A stretch of DNA of 64,000 bases from positions 1 to 64,000 of the forward strand of contig JBEKDA010000003.1 of assembly GCA_050014595.1 (NCBI GenBank). Reading direction: 5' to 3'. Source of the stretch: PALSA-129 sp050014595 (GTDB taxonomy: Bacteria; Acidobacteriota; Terriglobia; Bryobacterales; Bryobacteraceae). Each line of letters opens with the position of its first letter. Position 1 is the stretch's first letter. Under the pieces are notes generated by a model, which saw only the letters and a list, made by a program, of their open reading frames with translations, made no database searches and was not told where the DNA came from. Of the stretch, positions 45,666 to 52,942 are shown piece after piece. A program made the position numbers and the translations under genes.

Positions 45666-46322
45666 TTATGTGGTGGTTTCAGTGGGGAGAGGGAACGCGG
45701 CTCCCAGGCGGGAACGGAGAAAATCGTTCAGCGGCTGACGCTCGCCACGGGCAATCAACCCGGTGGCGCCGTTCCGATACAGCTCGGTTAAGGTCTGGCG
45801 AATGCGGCCGCCGTCCCAGGCCAGGGCGATCATGGTCTTTCGCAAATCCGCAAATAAGTCGACGAGCAAGGAGTATTCCTGTCCGTATCGCCGATCGAGT
45901 TCTTCGCGTAGGATTCCGGCCAGGGCGGGACAGCGGCCCTCGGTAGCGACGGCCAGGGTCAGGGCGCCGCGGCTGAGCGTGGCGGGAACGGTAAAGGTGC
46001 ACAATGCCGGACGATCGACGACGTTGACCAGCACGCCCATCGACGCCGCATCGCCCGCGACGCGGGCATTGACCTCTTGGTCGCCGGTCGCGCAAACGGC
46101 CACGAAGGCGCCGGCGAGGTCTGCCTTGGTGTAAGGCCTGAAGTGGAGCTGGATGCGGTTCTCTTCCGCGAGTGCGATAACGCGGTCGCAGGCGCGGGGG
46201 GCCAAGACCATCACTCGGGCTCCGGCGGCCAGAAGATCCTGCACCTTGCGGGCGGCCACTGGGCCACCGCCAATGACGACGGCCAGCCTGCCTTCGACGG
46301 CGAGATTCACCATGTAGCTCAT
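45666..46322 (-). CDS. Siroheme synthase N-terminal (precorrin-2 dehydrogenase/ferrochelatase) homologue
   Basis: 218 residues, the length of stand-alone Met8/SirC-type proteins rather than full CysG. An NAD-binding VVIGGGPVAARKVQDLLAAG opens the fold (residues 16-35), with VMVLAPRA and VCATGDQEVNARVA after it; VNVVDRPALCTFTVPATLSR is the family's conserved Asp/Pro box. It oxidises precorrin-2 to sirohydrochlorin and may chelate iron to give siroheme. A TACACT box 6 nt before the ATG and no Shine-Dalgarno predict a leaderless mRNA. It is divergent from the TIM-barrel gene at 46458. Convergent with the CHAT gene (45-bp gap). Confidence 0.9.
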   Translation of the reverse strand: MSYMVNLAVEGRLAVVIGGGPVAARKVQDLLAAGARVMVLAPRACDRVIALAEENRIQLHFRPYTKADLAGAFVAVCATGDQEVNARVAGDAASMGVLVNVVDRPALCTFTVPATLSRGALTLAVATEGRCPALAGILREELDRRYGQEYSLLVDLFADLRKTMIALAWDGGRIRQTLTELYRNGATGLIARGERQPLNDFLRSRLGAAFPLPTETTT

Positions 46323-46380
46323 GTGCGTAGTGTAGCCTGCCGCCGCGGCTGCGCCTGGCGGGACTGGCGGGATCGGGTCA

Positions 46381-46410
46381 TTGACACGATGCTGAAATAT
46401 AATATATCAT
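46381..46410 (+). promoter_or_regulatory. Promoter with AT-rich operator of the LarA/ALDH operon
   Basis: TTGACA (46381-46386) is a perfect -35 element; TATATC at 46403-46408 gives 16-bp spacing as -10. The motif ATATAATATATCAT (46397-46410) overlaps the -10 and matches related motifs at 61760-61773 and 63969-63982 (consensus RTATDAWATAYCAT). Repressor binding here would block RNA polymerase. The regulator is not in the window. Confidence 0.5.
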
Positions 46411-46457
46411 CGAGACCAGACAAGAGACTCCCAGCTCGACGGGAAACTTCTTTCGCC

Positions 46458-47330
46458 ATGCCGGCCCTCCGCCGTAGAACGTTTCTGGCTGGCGTCGCGG
46501 CCGTGGCCGCCGCGCACGCCGCCGACGCCCCATCGGCCCGCCCTGGATGCCAGGCCAACGCCTGGAACCTGGATCCCGCGCGCTTCGACTTGCTGCTCAC
46601 CGCCCTCCGCGAAATGCGGGAGCTGGAATTTCAGGGCTTCGAGACCAACATCCGTTTCGTACAGCCGCAACTGGAGCACGCCGCCGAAGCGCGCGCGCGC
46701 CTGGAGGCCAGCGGCCTGGAATTCGTGGGGGCCCATACCAATCTCCCCGAGTATGAAAAGGCCGGGCCGGAGAGCGCCGCTGCCGCGGTGACCAAACTGG
46801 CCGGCGAGGCGCGGCAATTCGGCGCGCGCGCCCTGGTCGTGAGCCACGCGGGGCTCTCCGCTACGGGCGAGTTTTCCGAGCAGGCTCTAGCGGCCAAAGC
46901 GCGGGCGCTGGATCTGGCGGGACGGCGCGCGGCGGATGCCGGGCTGGTGCTGGCGTACCACAACCATCAGCCGGAATTCCGCAACGGAGCGGCCGAAGAA
47001 TCCGCGCTGGTGCGACGCACGGACCCCCAACTGGTCTCGCTCATGTTCGATATCGGCCACGCGTGGCTGGCATACCCCGACGCCGTCGCGTTTTTCGAAG
47101 CTCACCACGCCCGCGTCTACGGGTTGCACGTCCGGGACTTCCACAACCGCGTGTCCGTCCCGCTCGGCGAGGGCGAGTTCCCGCTGCGCAAACTTGCCGG
47201 CGCCATCCGCGAAACGGGCTGGCACGGCTGGCTTATCGATGAAGAGGAGCGTCCGGACGACCCGGATAAGCCCGGCAAGCGCGCGACCGGCCCCTCGCGG
47301 CGTACCATGAAAGCGGTATTCGGAGTGTAG
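46458..47330 (+). CDS. Tat-exported TIM-barrel sugar isomerase/epimerase
   Basis: 290 residues from the ATG at 46458, which begins a twin-arginine leader (LRRRTFLAGVAAVAAAHA). The xylose-isomerase-like barrel has GCQANAWNLDP near residue 36, LEFQGFETNIRF, VGAHTNLPEY, LVLAYHNHQPEFRNG (metal His/Glu), SLMFDIGHAW (metal Asp/His) and VYGLHVRDFH (His). These match the metal-binding pattern of IolE/hexulose-6-phosphate-type epimerases. Substrate is unknown. First gene of a tight operon, 2 bp before the LarA-like gene. It is a paralogue of the fourth gene of the operon (50059). Confidence 0.85.
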   Translation: MPALRRRTFLAGVAAVAAAHAADAPSARPGCQANAWNLDPARFDLLLTALREMRELEFQGFETNIRFVQPQLEHAAEARARLEASGLEFVGAHTNLPEYEKAGPESAAAAVTKLAGEARQFGARALVVSHAGLSATGEFSEQALAAKARALDLAGRRAADAGLVLAYHNHQPEFRNGAAEESALVRRTDPQLVSLMFDIGHAWLAYPDAVAFFEAHHARVYGLHVRDFHNRVSVPLGEGEFPLRKLAGAIRETGWHGWLIDEEERPDDPDKPGKRATGPSRRTMKAVFGV

Positions 47331-47332
47331 CG

Positions 47333-48619
47333 GTGAGCGCGGCGCAACCTATTGATCTGGCCTACGGCAGGGGGCGCCTGCGCGTTCCGGCGGTGGGCGA
47401 CGTGCTGGCGCCGAAGGCGGGCAAGCCCGTCGCCGACGAGACTCGCGCCGTCCTCGACGCCCTGGAGAATCCCATCGGCGCGCGGCCGCTCCGTGAAATC
47501 GCGCGGCCCGGCGAGCGCGTCGCCATCGTGGTGAACGACATCACGCGGCTGGCCCGGGCCGATCTGCTGCTGCCCCCCATCATCCATACCCTGAACGCGG
47601 CCGGCGTGCCCGACGGCGACATCTTCATCGTCTTCGCGCTGGGCATTCATCGCCGGCAGACCGATGCGGAGCGCCGCCTGATTGTCGGCGACCGCATTTT
47701 CCACCGCATCCGCACGTTCGATCACATTTCGACCGACGACAGCAGCCTGGTGGAGATTGGCGCCACGAGTTTCGGCAACCGCGTGGAGATCAACCGCGAA
47801 GTGTGGGAGGCCGACCGCATCGTCCTCACCGGGGAGATCATCTACCACCTGATCGCCGGCTATTCGGGCGGGCGCAAGAGCCTGGCGCCGGGGGTGGCCG
47901 GCTTCCGTACCACTACGTTCAACCATCGCATGATCTTCGATCCGAATTGCCGTGTGGGCAAACTGGACGGCAACCCGGCGCACGAAGACCTGCTGGAAGC
48001 CTGCCGGCTGGCGGACCCGGATTTCATCGTCAACCTGGTGCCCAGCCCGGACGGCGGGTTGATCCGCGTGGTGGCCGGCCATTACGACCTGGCGCACCGC
48101 GAGGGCTGCCGTGAAGTGGACCGCATGCTGGCGGTGCAAATCGACCGGCCGTACGACGTGGTAGTGGCGTCCGCCGGCGGCTTCCCGCTGGATATCGATC
48201 TGCGCCAGGCGCACAAGGGTCTGGAGAACGCCTGCCACGCGCTGCGCCCGGGCGGCTCCATCCTGTTTTGCGCCGAGTGCCCGAACGGCGCCGGCATCCA
48301 GTCGTTCGAAGATTACGTGCGCCGCTACGCCGACGAGTTCGAGATGCGGGCGGCGCTCGAGCGCGACTTCGCGGTGGGCGGACACAAGGCGTACTGGGTG
48401 GCGCGGCTGGGCCGGCTGTACGACGTCCACTTGGTTTCCGCACTCGATCCGGAATTTGTGCGGCGCTGCCATTTTCAGCCGGTCGCTCCGGCGGAGCACG
48501 CCGTGGCGCTCGGGCGCCTGCTCGAAAAGGCCGGTCCGGACGCGCGCGTGGCGGTTATCCCGCACGCGGGCTTCACCCTGCCCGTCCAACGAAATCTTAC
48601 CGAGGTTGCATCCTTATGA
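47333..48619 (+). CDS. LarA-family nickel-pincer racemase/epimerase
   Basis: 428 residues from a GTG two bases after the previous stop. LarA is a lactate racemase using a covalently bound nickel-pincer nucleotide. The key residues line up with a constant offset of two against Lactiplantibacillus LarA: His106 (ALGIHRRQT), His172 (IIYHLIAG), cofactor Lys182 (GYSGGRKSLAPG) and His198 (TTFNHRMI). LarA homologues act on many 2-hydroxyacids, so the substrate could be lactate or a sugar acid. Genes for the cofactor (larB, larC, larE) are not in the window. Its stop overlaps the ALDH start by 4 bp. Confidence 0.88.
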   Translation: MSAAQPIDLAYGRGRLRVPAVGDVLAPKAGKPVADETRAVLDALENPIGARPLREIARPGERVAIVVNDITRLARADLLLPPIIHTLNAAGVPDGDIFIVFALGIHRRQTDAERRLIVGDRIFHRIRTFDHISTDDSSLVEIGATSFGNRVEINREVWEADRIVLTGEIIYHLIAGYSGGRKSLAPGVAGFRTTTFNHRMIFDPNCRVGKLDGNPAHEDLLEACRLADPDFIVNLVPSPDGGLIRVVAGHYDLAHREGCREVDRMLAVQIDRPYDVVVASAGGFPLDIDLRQAHKGLENACHALRPGGSILFCAECPNGAGIQSFEDYVRRYADEFEMRAALERDFAVGGHKAYWVARLGRLYDVHLVSALDPEFVRRCHFQPVAPAEHAVALGRLLEKAGPDARVAVIPHAGFTLPVQRNLTEVASL

Positions 48620-50055
48620 GTGCTGTGAAAGTGCAAGAAACGAGTCTGAACTATATCGGCGGCGAATGGGTCGATGCCGCGGCCCACGAAGTGGTGAAGC
48701 TGCCCTACGACGGCACGCCCGTGGGCCAGGTGCCGCGGGCCGAGCCCGCCGTCGTGGACCAAGCGGTGGCCGCCGCGCGCCAGGCCCTGGTCCCCATGCG
48801 TGAGATGGGCAATTGCGACCGCGCCGACCTGTTGCTGCGCATCGCCGATCTGATCAGGCGCGACAACGCCGGGTACGCGCAGCTCATTTGCGCGGAGACG
48901 GGCAAGCCCATCAAGGAGGCGCGCGTGGAAGCCGAGCGCTCGCTCGCGACGCTCTTCGCCGCGGCGCACGAGGCGCGGCAGTTGCACGGCGAGGTGGTCC
49001 CCATGGACTTCGCCGCCATGGGCAAAGGCCGCATGGCGATGACGGTGCGCGAGCCGCTGGGCGTGATCGGCTGCATCACGCCGTTCAACGTGCCGCTGAA
49101 CCTGGCGCTCCACAAAGTGGCGCCGGCCCTGGCCGCGGGCAACGCCGTGATTCATAAACCCGCCACCAGGACGCCGCTCAGCGCGGCGCGCCTGGCACGC
49201 ACCATGGAAGAGGCCGGCGCGCCCAAGGGCGCATACAACCTGATCACCGGCAGCGGCGCCCGCATCGGCATGGCCATGGCGGAGCACCCGGGCATCGCCA
49301 TGCTGACCTTCACCGGCAGCCCGGAGGTGGGCCGTATCATCAAGTCGCGCGCCGGATTCAAGAAGGTGACGCTGGAACTCGGCAACAACTCGGCCGTAAT
49401 CATCGAGCCGGAAGCGGACCTCGCCACGGCGGTGGCGCGCACCACGCAAGGCGCTTTCTCGCACAGCGGCCAGGTGTGCATCTCGGTGCAGCGGGTGTTT
49501 GTGCAGCGCGCGATCGCGGGTGAATTCGTGGAGCGGCTGAAGGCGTCCACGGAGGCGCTGAAGATCGGCCACCCCTACGAGGAATCGGCCGACATTTCGT
49601 CGCTGATCGACGAAGCCGAAGCCATCCGCGTCGAACAGTGGATCGCGGAAGCGGTGGCGGGCGGAGCCAAGCTGGTGACGGGCGGGAAACGCCAATTCGC
49701 CACGGTGGCGCCGGCGGTGCTGTTGGACGTGCCGGCTGCCTGCCGGATCTCCTGCCACGAGGCGTTCGGTCCGGTGGTGGCGGTCTACCCATACGGAAAC
49801 CTGGACGAAGCCATCGAGCGCGCCAACGCCACGCCTTATGGCCTGCAGGCCGGCATCTTCACGAACGATATCCAGCGCGCCTTCCGCGCCGCACGGAAGC
49901 TGGAGGTGGGCGGCGTGATGATCAACGACATCCCGATGTACCGCGCCGACCACATGCCATACGGCGGCGTCAAGGAAAGCGGGACGGGCAGGGAGGGCCC
50001 GCGCTACGCCATCGAAGAAATGACCGAGATGAAGCTGATCTGCTGGAAGGTGTGA
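48616..50055 (+). CDS. NAD(P)-dependent aldehyde dehydrogenase
   Basis: 479 residues from the ATG at 48616 inside the ATGA overlap with the LarA-like gene. It has the standard ALDH order: PFNVPLNLALHKVAPALAAG (substrate/NAD region), GNAVIHKPATRTPLSA, FTGSPEVGRIIKS (Rossmann), TLELGNNS with the catalytic Glu region, SHSGQVCISVQRV holding the catalytic Cys, and the C-terminal PYGGVKESGTGREGP. It resembles the lactaldehyde/succinate-semialdehyde dehydrogenase group, so an alpha-hydroxy aldehyde such as lactaldehyde is plausible. Together with LarA this would produce and racemise a hydroxyacid. No microcompartment-targeting peptide is evident. Confidence 0.92.
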   Translation: MSAVKVQETSLNYIGGEWVDAAAHEVVKLPYDGTPVGQVPRAEPAVVDQAVAAARQALVPMREMGNCDRADLLLRIADLIRRDNAGYAQLICAETGKPIKEARVEAERSLATLFAAAHEARQLHGEVVPMDFAAMGKGRMAMTVREPLGVIGCITPFNVPLNLALHKVAPALAAGNAVIHKPATRTPLSAARLARTMEEAGAPKGAYNLITGSGARIGMAMAEHPGIAMLTFTGSPEVGRIIKSRAGFKKVTLELGNNSAVIIEPEADLATAVARTTQGAFSHSGQVCISVQRVFVQRAIAGEFVERLKASTEALKIGHPYEESADISSLIDEAEAIRVEQWIAEAVAGGAKLVTGGKRQFATVAPAVLLDVPAACRISCHEAFGPVVAVYPYGNLDEAIERANATPYGLQAGIFTNDIQRAFRAARKLEVGGVMINDIPMYRADHMPYGGVKESGTGREGPRYAIEEMTEMKLICWKV

Positions 50056-50058
50056 CGG

Positions 50059-50919
50059 ATGACTTCGCGAAGAGAGGTTCTGCTGTCGGCCGCTGGCCTC
50101 GCGGCCGGCCGCGTTCTGCGGGCTGCCCAGCCGATGAACGTACACCTTGGCTGCCAGACCAACGCATGGGCCATCGACCCGCGCGATTTCTCCAACGTGC
50201 TGGCGATCGTCCGAAAGATCAAGGATTACGGTTACCAGGGATTTGAGACGGGCTTTGCCAACGTGCAAACTCAATTTGACAACCCGGCCGGCGCCAAGGG
50301 CAAGCTGGATGCAATAGGCCTGAAATTCATCGGCGTCCACATCTTCCTCAACCAGTACGACGGCGCCACCCGCGTCGCGCCGCCGGAGTTGTACGAGCGC
50401 GTCGCCGCGGGCGGCGCGAAACTGGGGGCCGAGCGGCTGATCCTGAGCGGCACGCCGCCGGAGGACCAGGCGGGGCGCAATCGCAAGGCCGAGGCACTCA
50501 ACCGCGCCGGCGCGTTCGCGCAAAAACTCGGTCTCAAGCTGGCCTACCATAACCACGGCCCGGAGTTCGCGAACCACGGCCAAGAGATCGAGTTTCTGTT
50601 GCGCGAAACCGATCCGGCCCGGGTGTGGTTCCTGGTGGATGCGGGACACGCGTTTCGCGCCGGCGCCGATATTCCGGGGTTCATCCGGAAACACCACCGG
50701 CGGCTGACCGGGCTGCACATCCGCGATACCAAGGACGGCAGGGAGACGCCGCTCGGCACCGGCGAGTTTCCGCTCGAAGCCGTGGCCGCGGCGATTCGCG
50801 AGGCGGGCTGGAGCGGTTGGGTGATCAACGAGGAGGAGCGCGTGGGTGGCAAGCCGGGGGACGACGCGGTGAAGCCCGCGCGGGATGCGCTGTTCCGCAT
50901 ATTTGGAGACAAGGCATGA
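50059..50919 (+). CDS. Second TIM-barrel sugar isomerase/epimerase
   Basis: 286 residues, starting 3 bp after the ALDH stop, with a Tat-like leader (TSRREVLLSAAGLAAGRVL). It shares the order of motifs with the first gene of the operon: GCQTNAWAIDP, GYQGFETGFANVQ, FIGVHIFLNQYDGAT, LKLAYHNHGPEFANHG, VWFLVDAGHAF, LTGLHIRDTKDGRETPLG. Metal ligands (His, Glu, Asp) appear conserved. The two copies look like an old duplication flanking the LarA and ALDH genes. Its stop overlaps the next start by 4 bp. Confidence 0.85.
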   Translation: MTSRREVLLSAAGLAAGRVLRAAQPMNVHLGCQTNAWAIDPRDFSNVLAIVRKIKDYGYQGFETGFANVQTQFDNPAGAKGKLDAIGLKFIGVHIFLNQYDGATRVAPPELYERVAAGGAKLGAERLILSGTPPEDQAGRNRKAEALNRAGAFAQKLGLKLAYHNHGPEFANHGQEIEFLLRETDPARVWFLVDAGHAFRAGADIPGFIRKHHRRLTGLHIRDTKDGRETPLGTGEFPLEAVAAAIREAGWSGWVINEEERVGGKPGDDAVKPARDALFRIFGDKA

Positions 50920-51329
50920 ATCGCAGGGACATGGGAAAAGTGATTTTGGGCGGCCTCACCGCCGCGTCTTACAGCCGCGTGATGGGAGCCAACGACCGCG
51001 CCGGCGTGGCGCTCATCGGCGGCGGCCGCCGCGGGCGCGAGGTGATGGGCGCGATGATTTCCTCCGGCCGCGCCGGGTTGCGCGGCATCCGCGACGTCTA
51101 CGATGTGCAGCGCCAGCGCGCCAAGGCCGCGCTGGTAAAGTCCGGCGTAGTGGAAGCGGGGTCGCCGCTGGAGCCGCTGCACACCGCCAACTTCCTCGAC
51201 GCGGTCCAGAAGGGTGCGAAGCCGAATGCCGCGGTGGAGGCGGGCATCCAGGCCTGCAACCCCGTTCCTCTGGCACGCCTGGCGTATTGGAAGCAGGCGC
51301 GCGTCACGTGGGAAGAGCTGGTAGGGTAA
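50916..51329 (+). pseudogene. Internally deleted Gfo/Idh/MocA oxidoreductase
   Basis: 137 residues in one open frame, joined by a 4-bp ATGA overlap. The first 75 residues are a Tat leader (NRRDMGKVILGGLTAASYSR) and the Rossmann entry VALIGGGRRGREVMGAM. From about residue 90 the sequence is the C-terminal end of the family (LEPLHTANFLDAVQKGAKPN, then LARLAYWKQARVTWEEL). About 250-300 middle residues, including the EKP catalytic region, are missing. The reading frame survives, so it may be translated, but it cannot be an enzyme. It otherwise would have provided the dehydrogenase of the operon. Confidence 0.7.
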
Positions 51330-51339
51330 GGAGACAACC

Positions 51340-52149
51340 ATGGCAACGACCATCCATACGACTCAGGAACAGACGGAGCAGGGCGCTGCCTCGGCCAAGC
51401 CGGGCCTGGTTTTCCGGGCCAACGCAACGGGGGTTACGTTCCGCGAAAGGTTCGTGCACGACCGCGCCAATCTGCAGTTCCTGGATTGCGGCGAGTACGA
51501 CATTCCCGCGGGCGGCCATTCCTCCTGGTTCGGCGTGCCCGGGCGCGAGTGCCTGCTGTTCATGTGGAAGGGCACGGCGCGCGTCGAGATGCGGGAGGCA
51601 TCCTTCGATCTGGCACCGTACGATACGCTCTACGTCCCGCTGGGCGCGGCTTTCCGCCTGCGCAACCAAGCGGGCGAGCCGGCGCGCATCATTCAGACCT
51701 CGGCTCCGGCCACCAACACCCACCCGGTGTTTCATTCGAAATTCGCCGAGTTCTCGAAGCGCGAAGACCGCATCCGGCGCCTGAAGGGCAAAGAAGTCTA
51801 CCTGATGTTCGACGTGAGCGAGGCCGCCGACAAACTGGTGGCCGGCTACACCTTCTACCAGGCTTATACGCGCGCGTGGCCGCCGCACAATCACACCGAC
51901 CAGGAAGAAACCTACATTTTCATCAAGGGCCACGGCGCCATGGAAGTCTACGACACGCCCGAGAACATGACGTTCGTGCACTCACTCGACGAAGGCGACC
52001 TGGTGACCATCCCGTTCCTGAATTACCACCCGGTGTTCTCGCAGGAGGACCCGTTGGAGTTTATCTGGTGCATCGCCGGGGAACGCTACTGGGTAGGCGA
52101 CAAGAACAAGGATTTCATGAAAGGCAGCGGCCCCGCCATCACCACGTAG
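51340..52149 (+). CDS. IolB/KduI-like bicupin isomerase
   Basis: 269 residues from an ATG with AAGGAG 7 nt upstream. Two cupin halves are visible: residues about 30-125 (CGEYDIPAGGHSSWFGVPGREC) and 150-260 (WPPHNHTDQEETYIFIKGHGAME). The second has the HxH and Glu metal ligands. The fold and length match 5-deoxyglucuronate isomerase (IolB) and 4-deoxy-L-threo-5-hexosulose-uronate isomerase (KduI), enzymes of inositol and pectin breakdown. Which reaction is used cannot be told. It is the last of six operon genes; genes to the right lie on the minus strand. Confidence 0.8.
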   Translation: MATTIHTTQEQTEQGAASAKPGLVFRANATGVTFRERFVHDRANLQFLDCGEYDIPAGGHSSWFGVPGRECLLFMWKGTARVEMREASFDLAPYDTLYVPLGAAFRLRNQAGEPARIIQTSAPATNTHPVFHSKFAEFSKREDRIRRLKGKEVYLMFDVSEAADKLVAGYTFYQAYTRAWPPHNHTDQEETYIFIKGHGAMEVYDTPENMTFVHSLDEGDLVTIPFLNYHPVFSQEDPLEFIWCIAGERYWVGDKNKDFMKGSGPAITT

Positions 52150-52249
52150 GCCGAGTTTCTCACCGGGCTTCTGAGCAGGGTGAGCATGCGCGACGAAGTA
52201 GACGCGGCCTTATCGCGCGCCGCAGTGCGGCAGTCCCGCTGCCTGCGCT

Positions 52250-52783
52250 TCACTTCAACTGGAGCGCCGGGGTCCCATCCTTGTTGGGCTTACGCGCAAG
52301 CGGAGTACCTGAGAGCTTGGCTATGGTCAACTCCACCCGGTACAGGACCCGGCATCCGTTTTCGAGGTGGCCGCCGAAGGCGCCTCGTTTGCCGGTCGAG
52401 AGGGTGATGTGCAGGTGAGGCTCCCCCGCCGCGATGATCCCGTCCAGGGTGAGAATCTCGGTGGGGCCTTTTACCGTGACGAACTCATCCTCGGCCACGG
52501 CAGCCAGGGATTTCACGCTGTGATACGTGCAATCCTGGACTGAGCCGACGCCCGTCAACATGAGTCCGTCCTGGATGTCGTGATCCTTGATGGCCGCAAT
52601 GATGGACTCGAGCAGCAGGTCGCCGCGGTCCAGCCGGATGCGATAGATTTCCTGAATCTGCGCCCCGCCGAACACCTTCGGAGGATTGGCATCGGCGCCA
52701 AACACAGGCGGTATCAACAACGGGACCCCCGCCAGCAGGCAGGCTACCCGAATCCATCCTTTGGCTGCGTGACAAATGTTCAT
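52250..52783 (-). CDS. Exported PPC/DUF296-domain protein
   Basis: 177 residues from an ATG with AAGGAG three bases upstream. Residues 1-30 are a signal peptide (GWIRVACLLAGVPLLIPPVFG). The rest is a PPC (DUF296) domain: YRIRLDRGDLLLESIIAAI, GLMLTGVGSVQDCTYHS, GEPHLHITLSTGKRGAFGGH (metal histidines) and GCRVLYRVELTIA. PPC domains are usually cytoplasmic, in plant AT-hook proteins or bacterial DNA-binding or enzyme-like proteins. The signal peptide here is unusual and argues for a periplasmic, non-DNA role. It lies beside the glycoside hydrolase gene on the same strand. Confidence 0.85.
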   Translation of the reverse strand: MNICHAAKGWIRVACLLAGVPLLIPPVFGADANPPKVFGGAQIQEIYRIRLDRGDLLLESIIAAIKDHDIQDGLMLTGVGSVQDCTYHSVKSLAAVAEDEFVTVKGPTEILTLDGIIAAGEPHLHITLSTGKRGAFGGHLENGCRVLYRVELTIAKLSGTPLARKPNKDGTPALQLK

Positions 52784-52942
52784 GCTCTCTCCTTATATGA
52801 GGTCGGAAGGCCTCACCAAACCGATTCAGCCTGTGACCTGTCTACTCTGAGACAATTCCTTCTCTCGGAGCTTGTCTCGCCCGGGCTCATCGTCCATGCC
52901 ATCTCCCTTTCGATGGAACCCCCAAACCCGCCGCGGCTGCCG

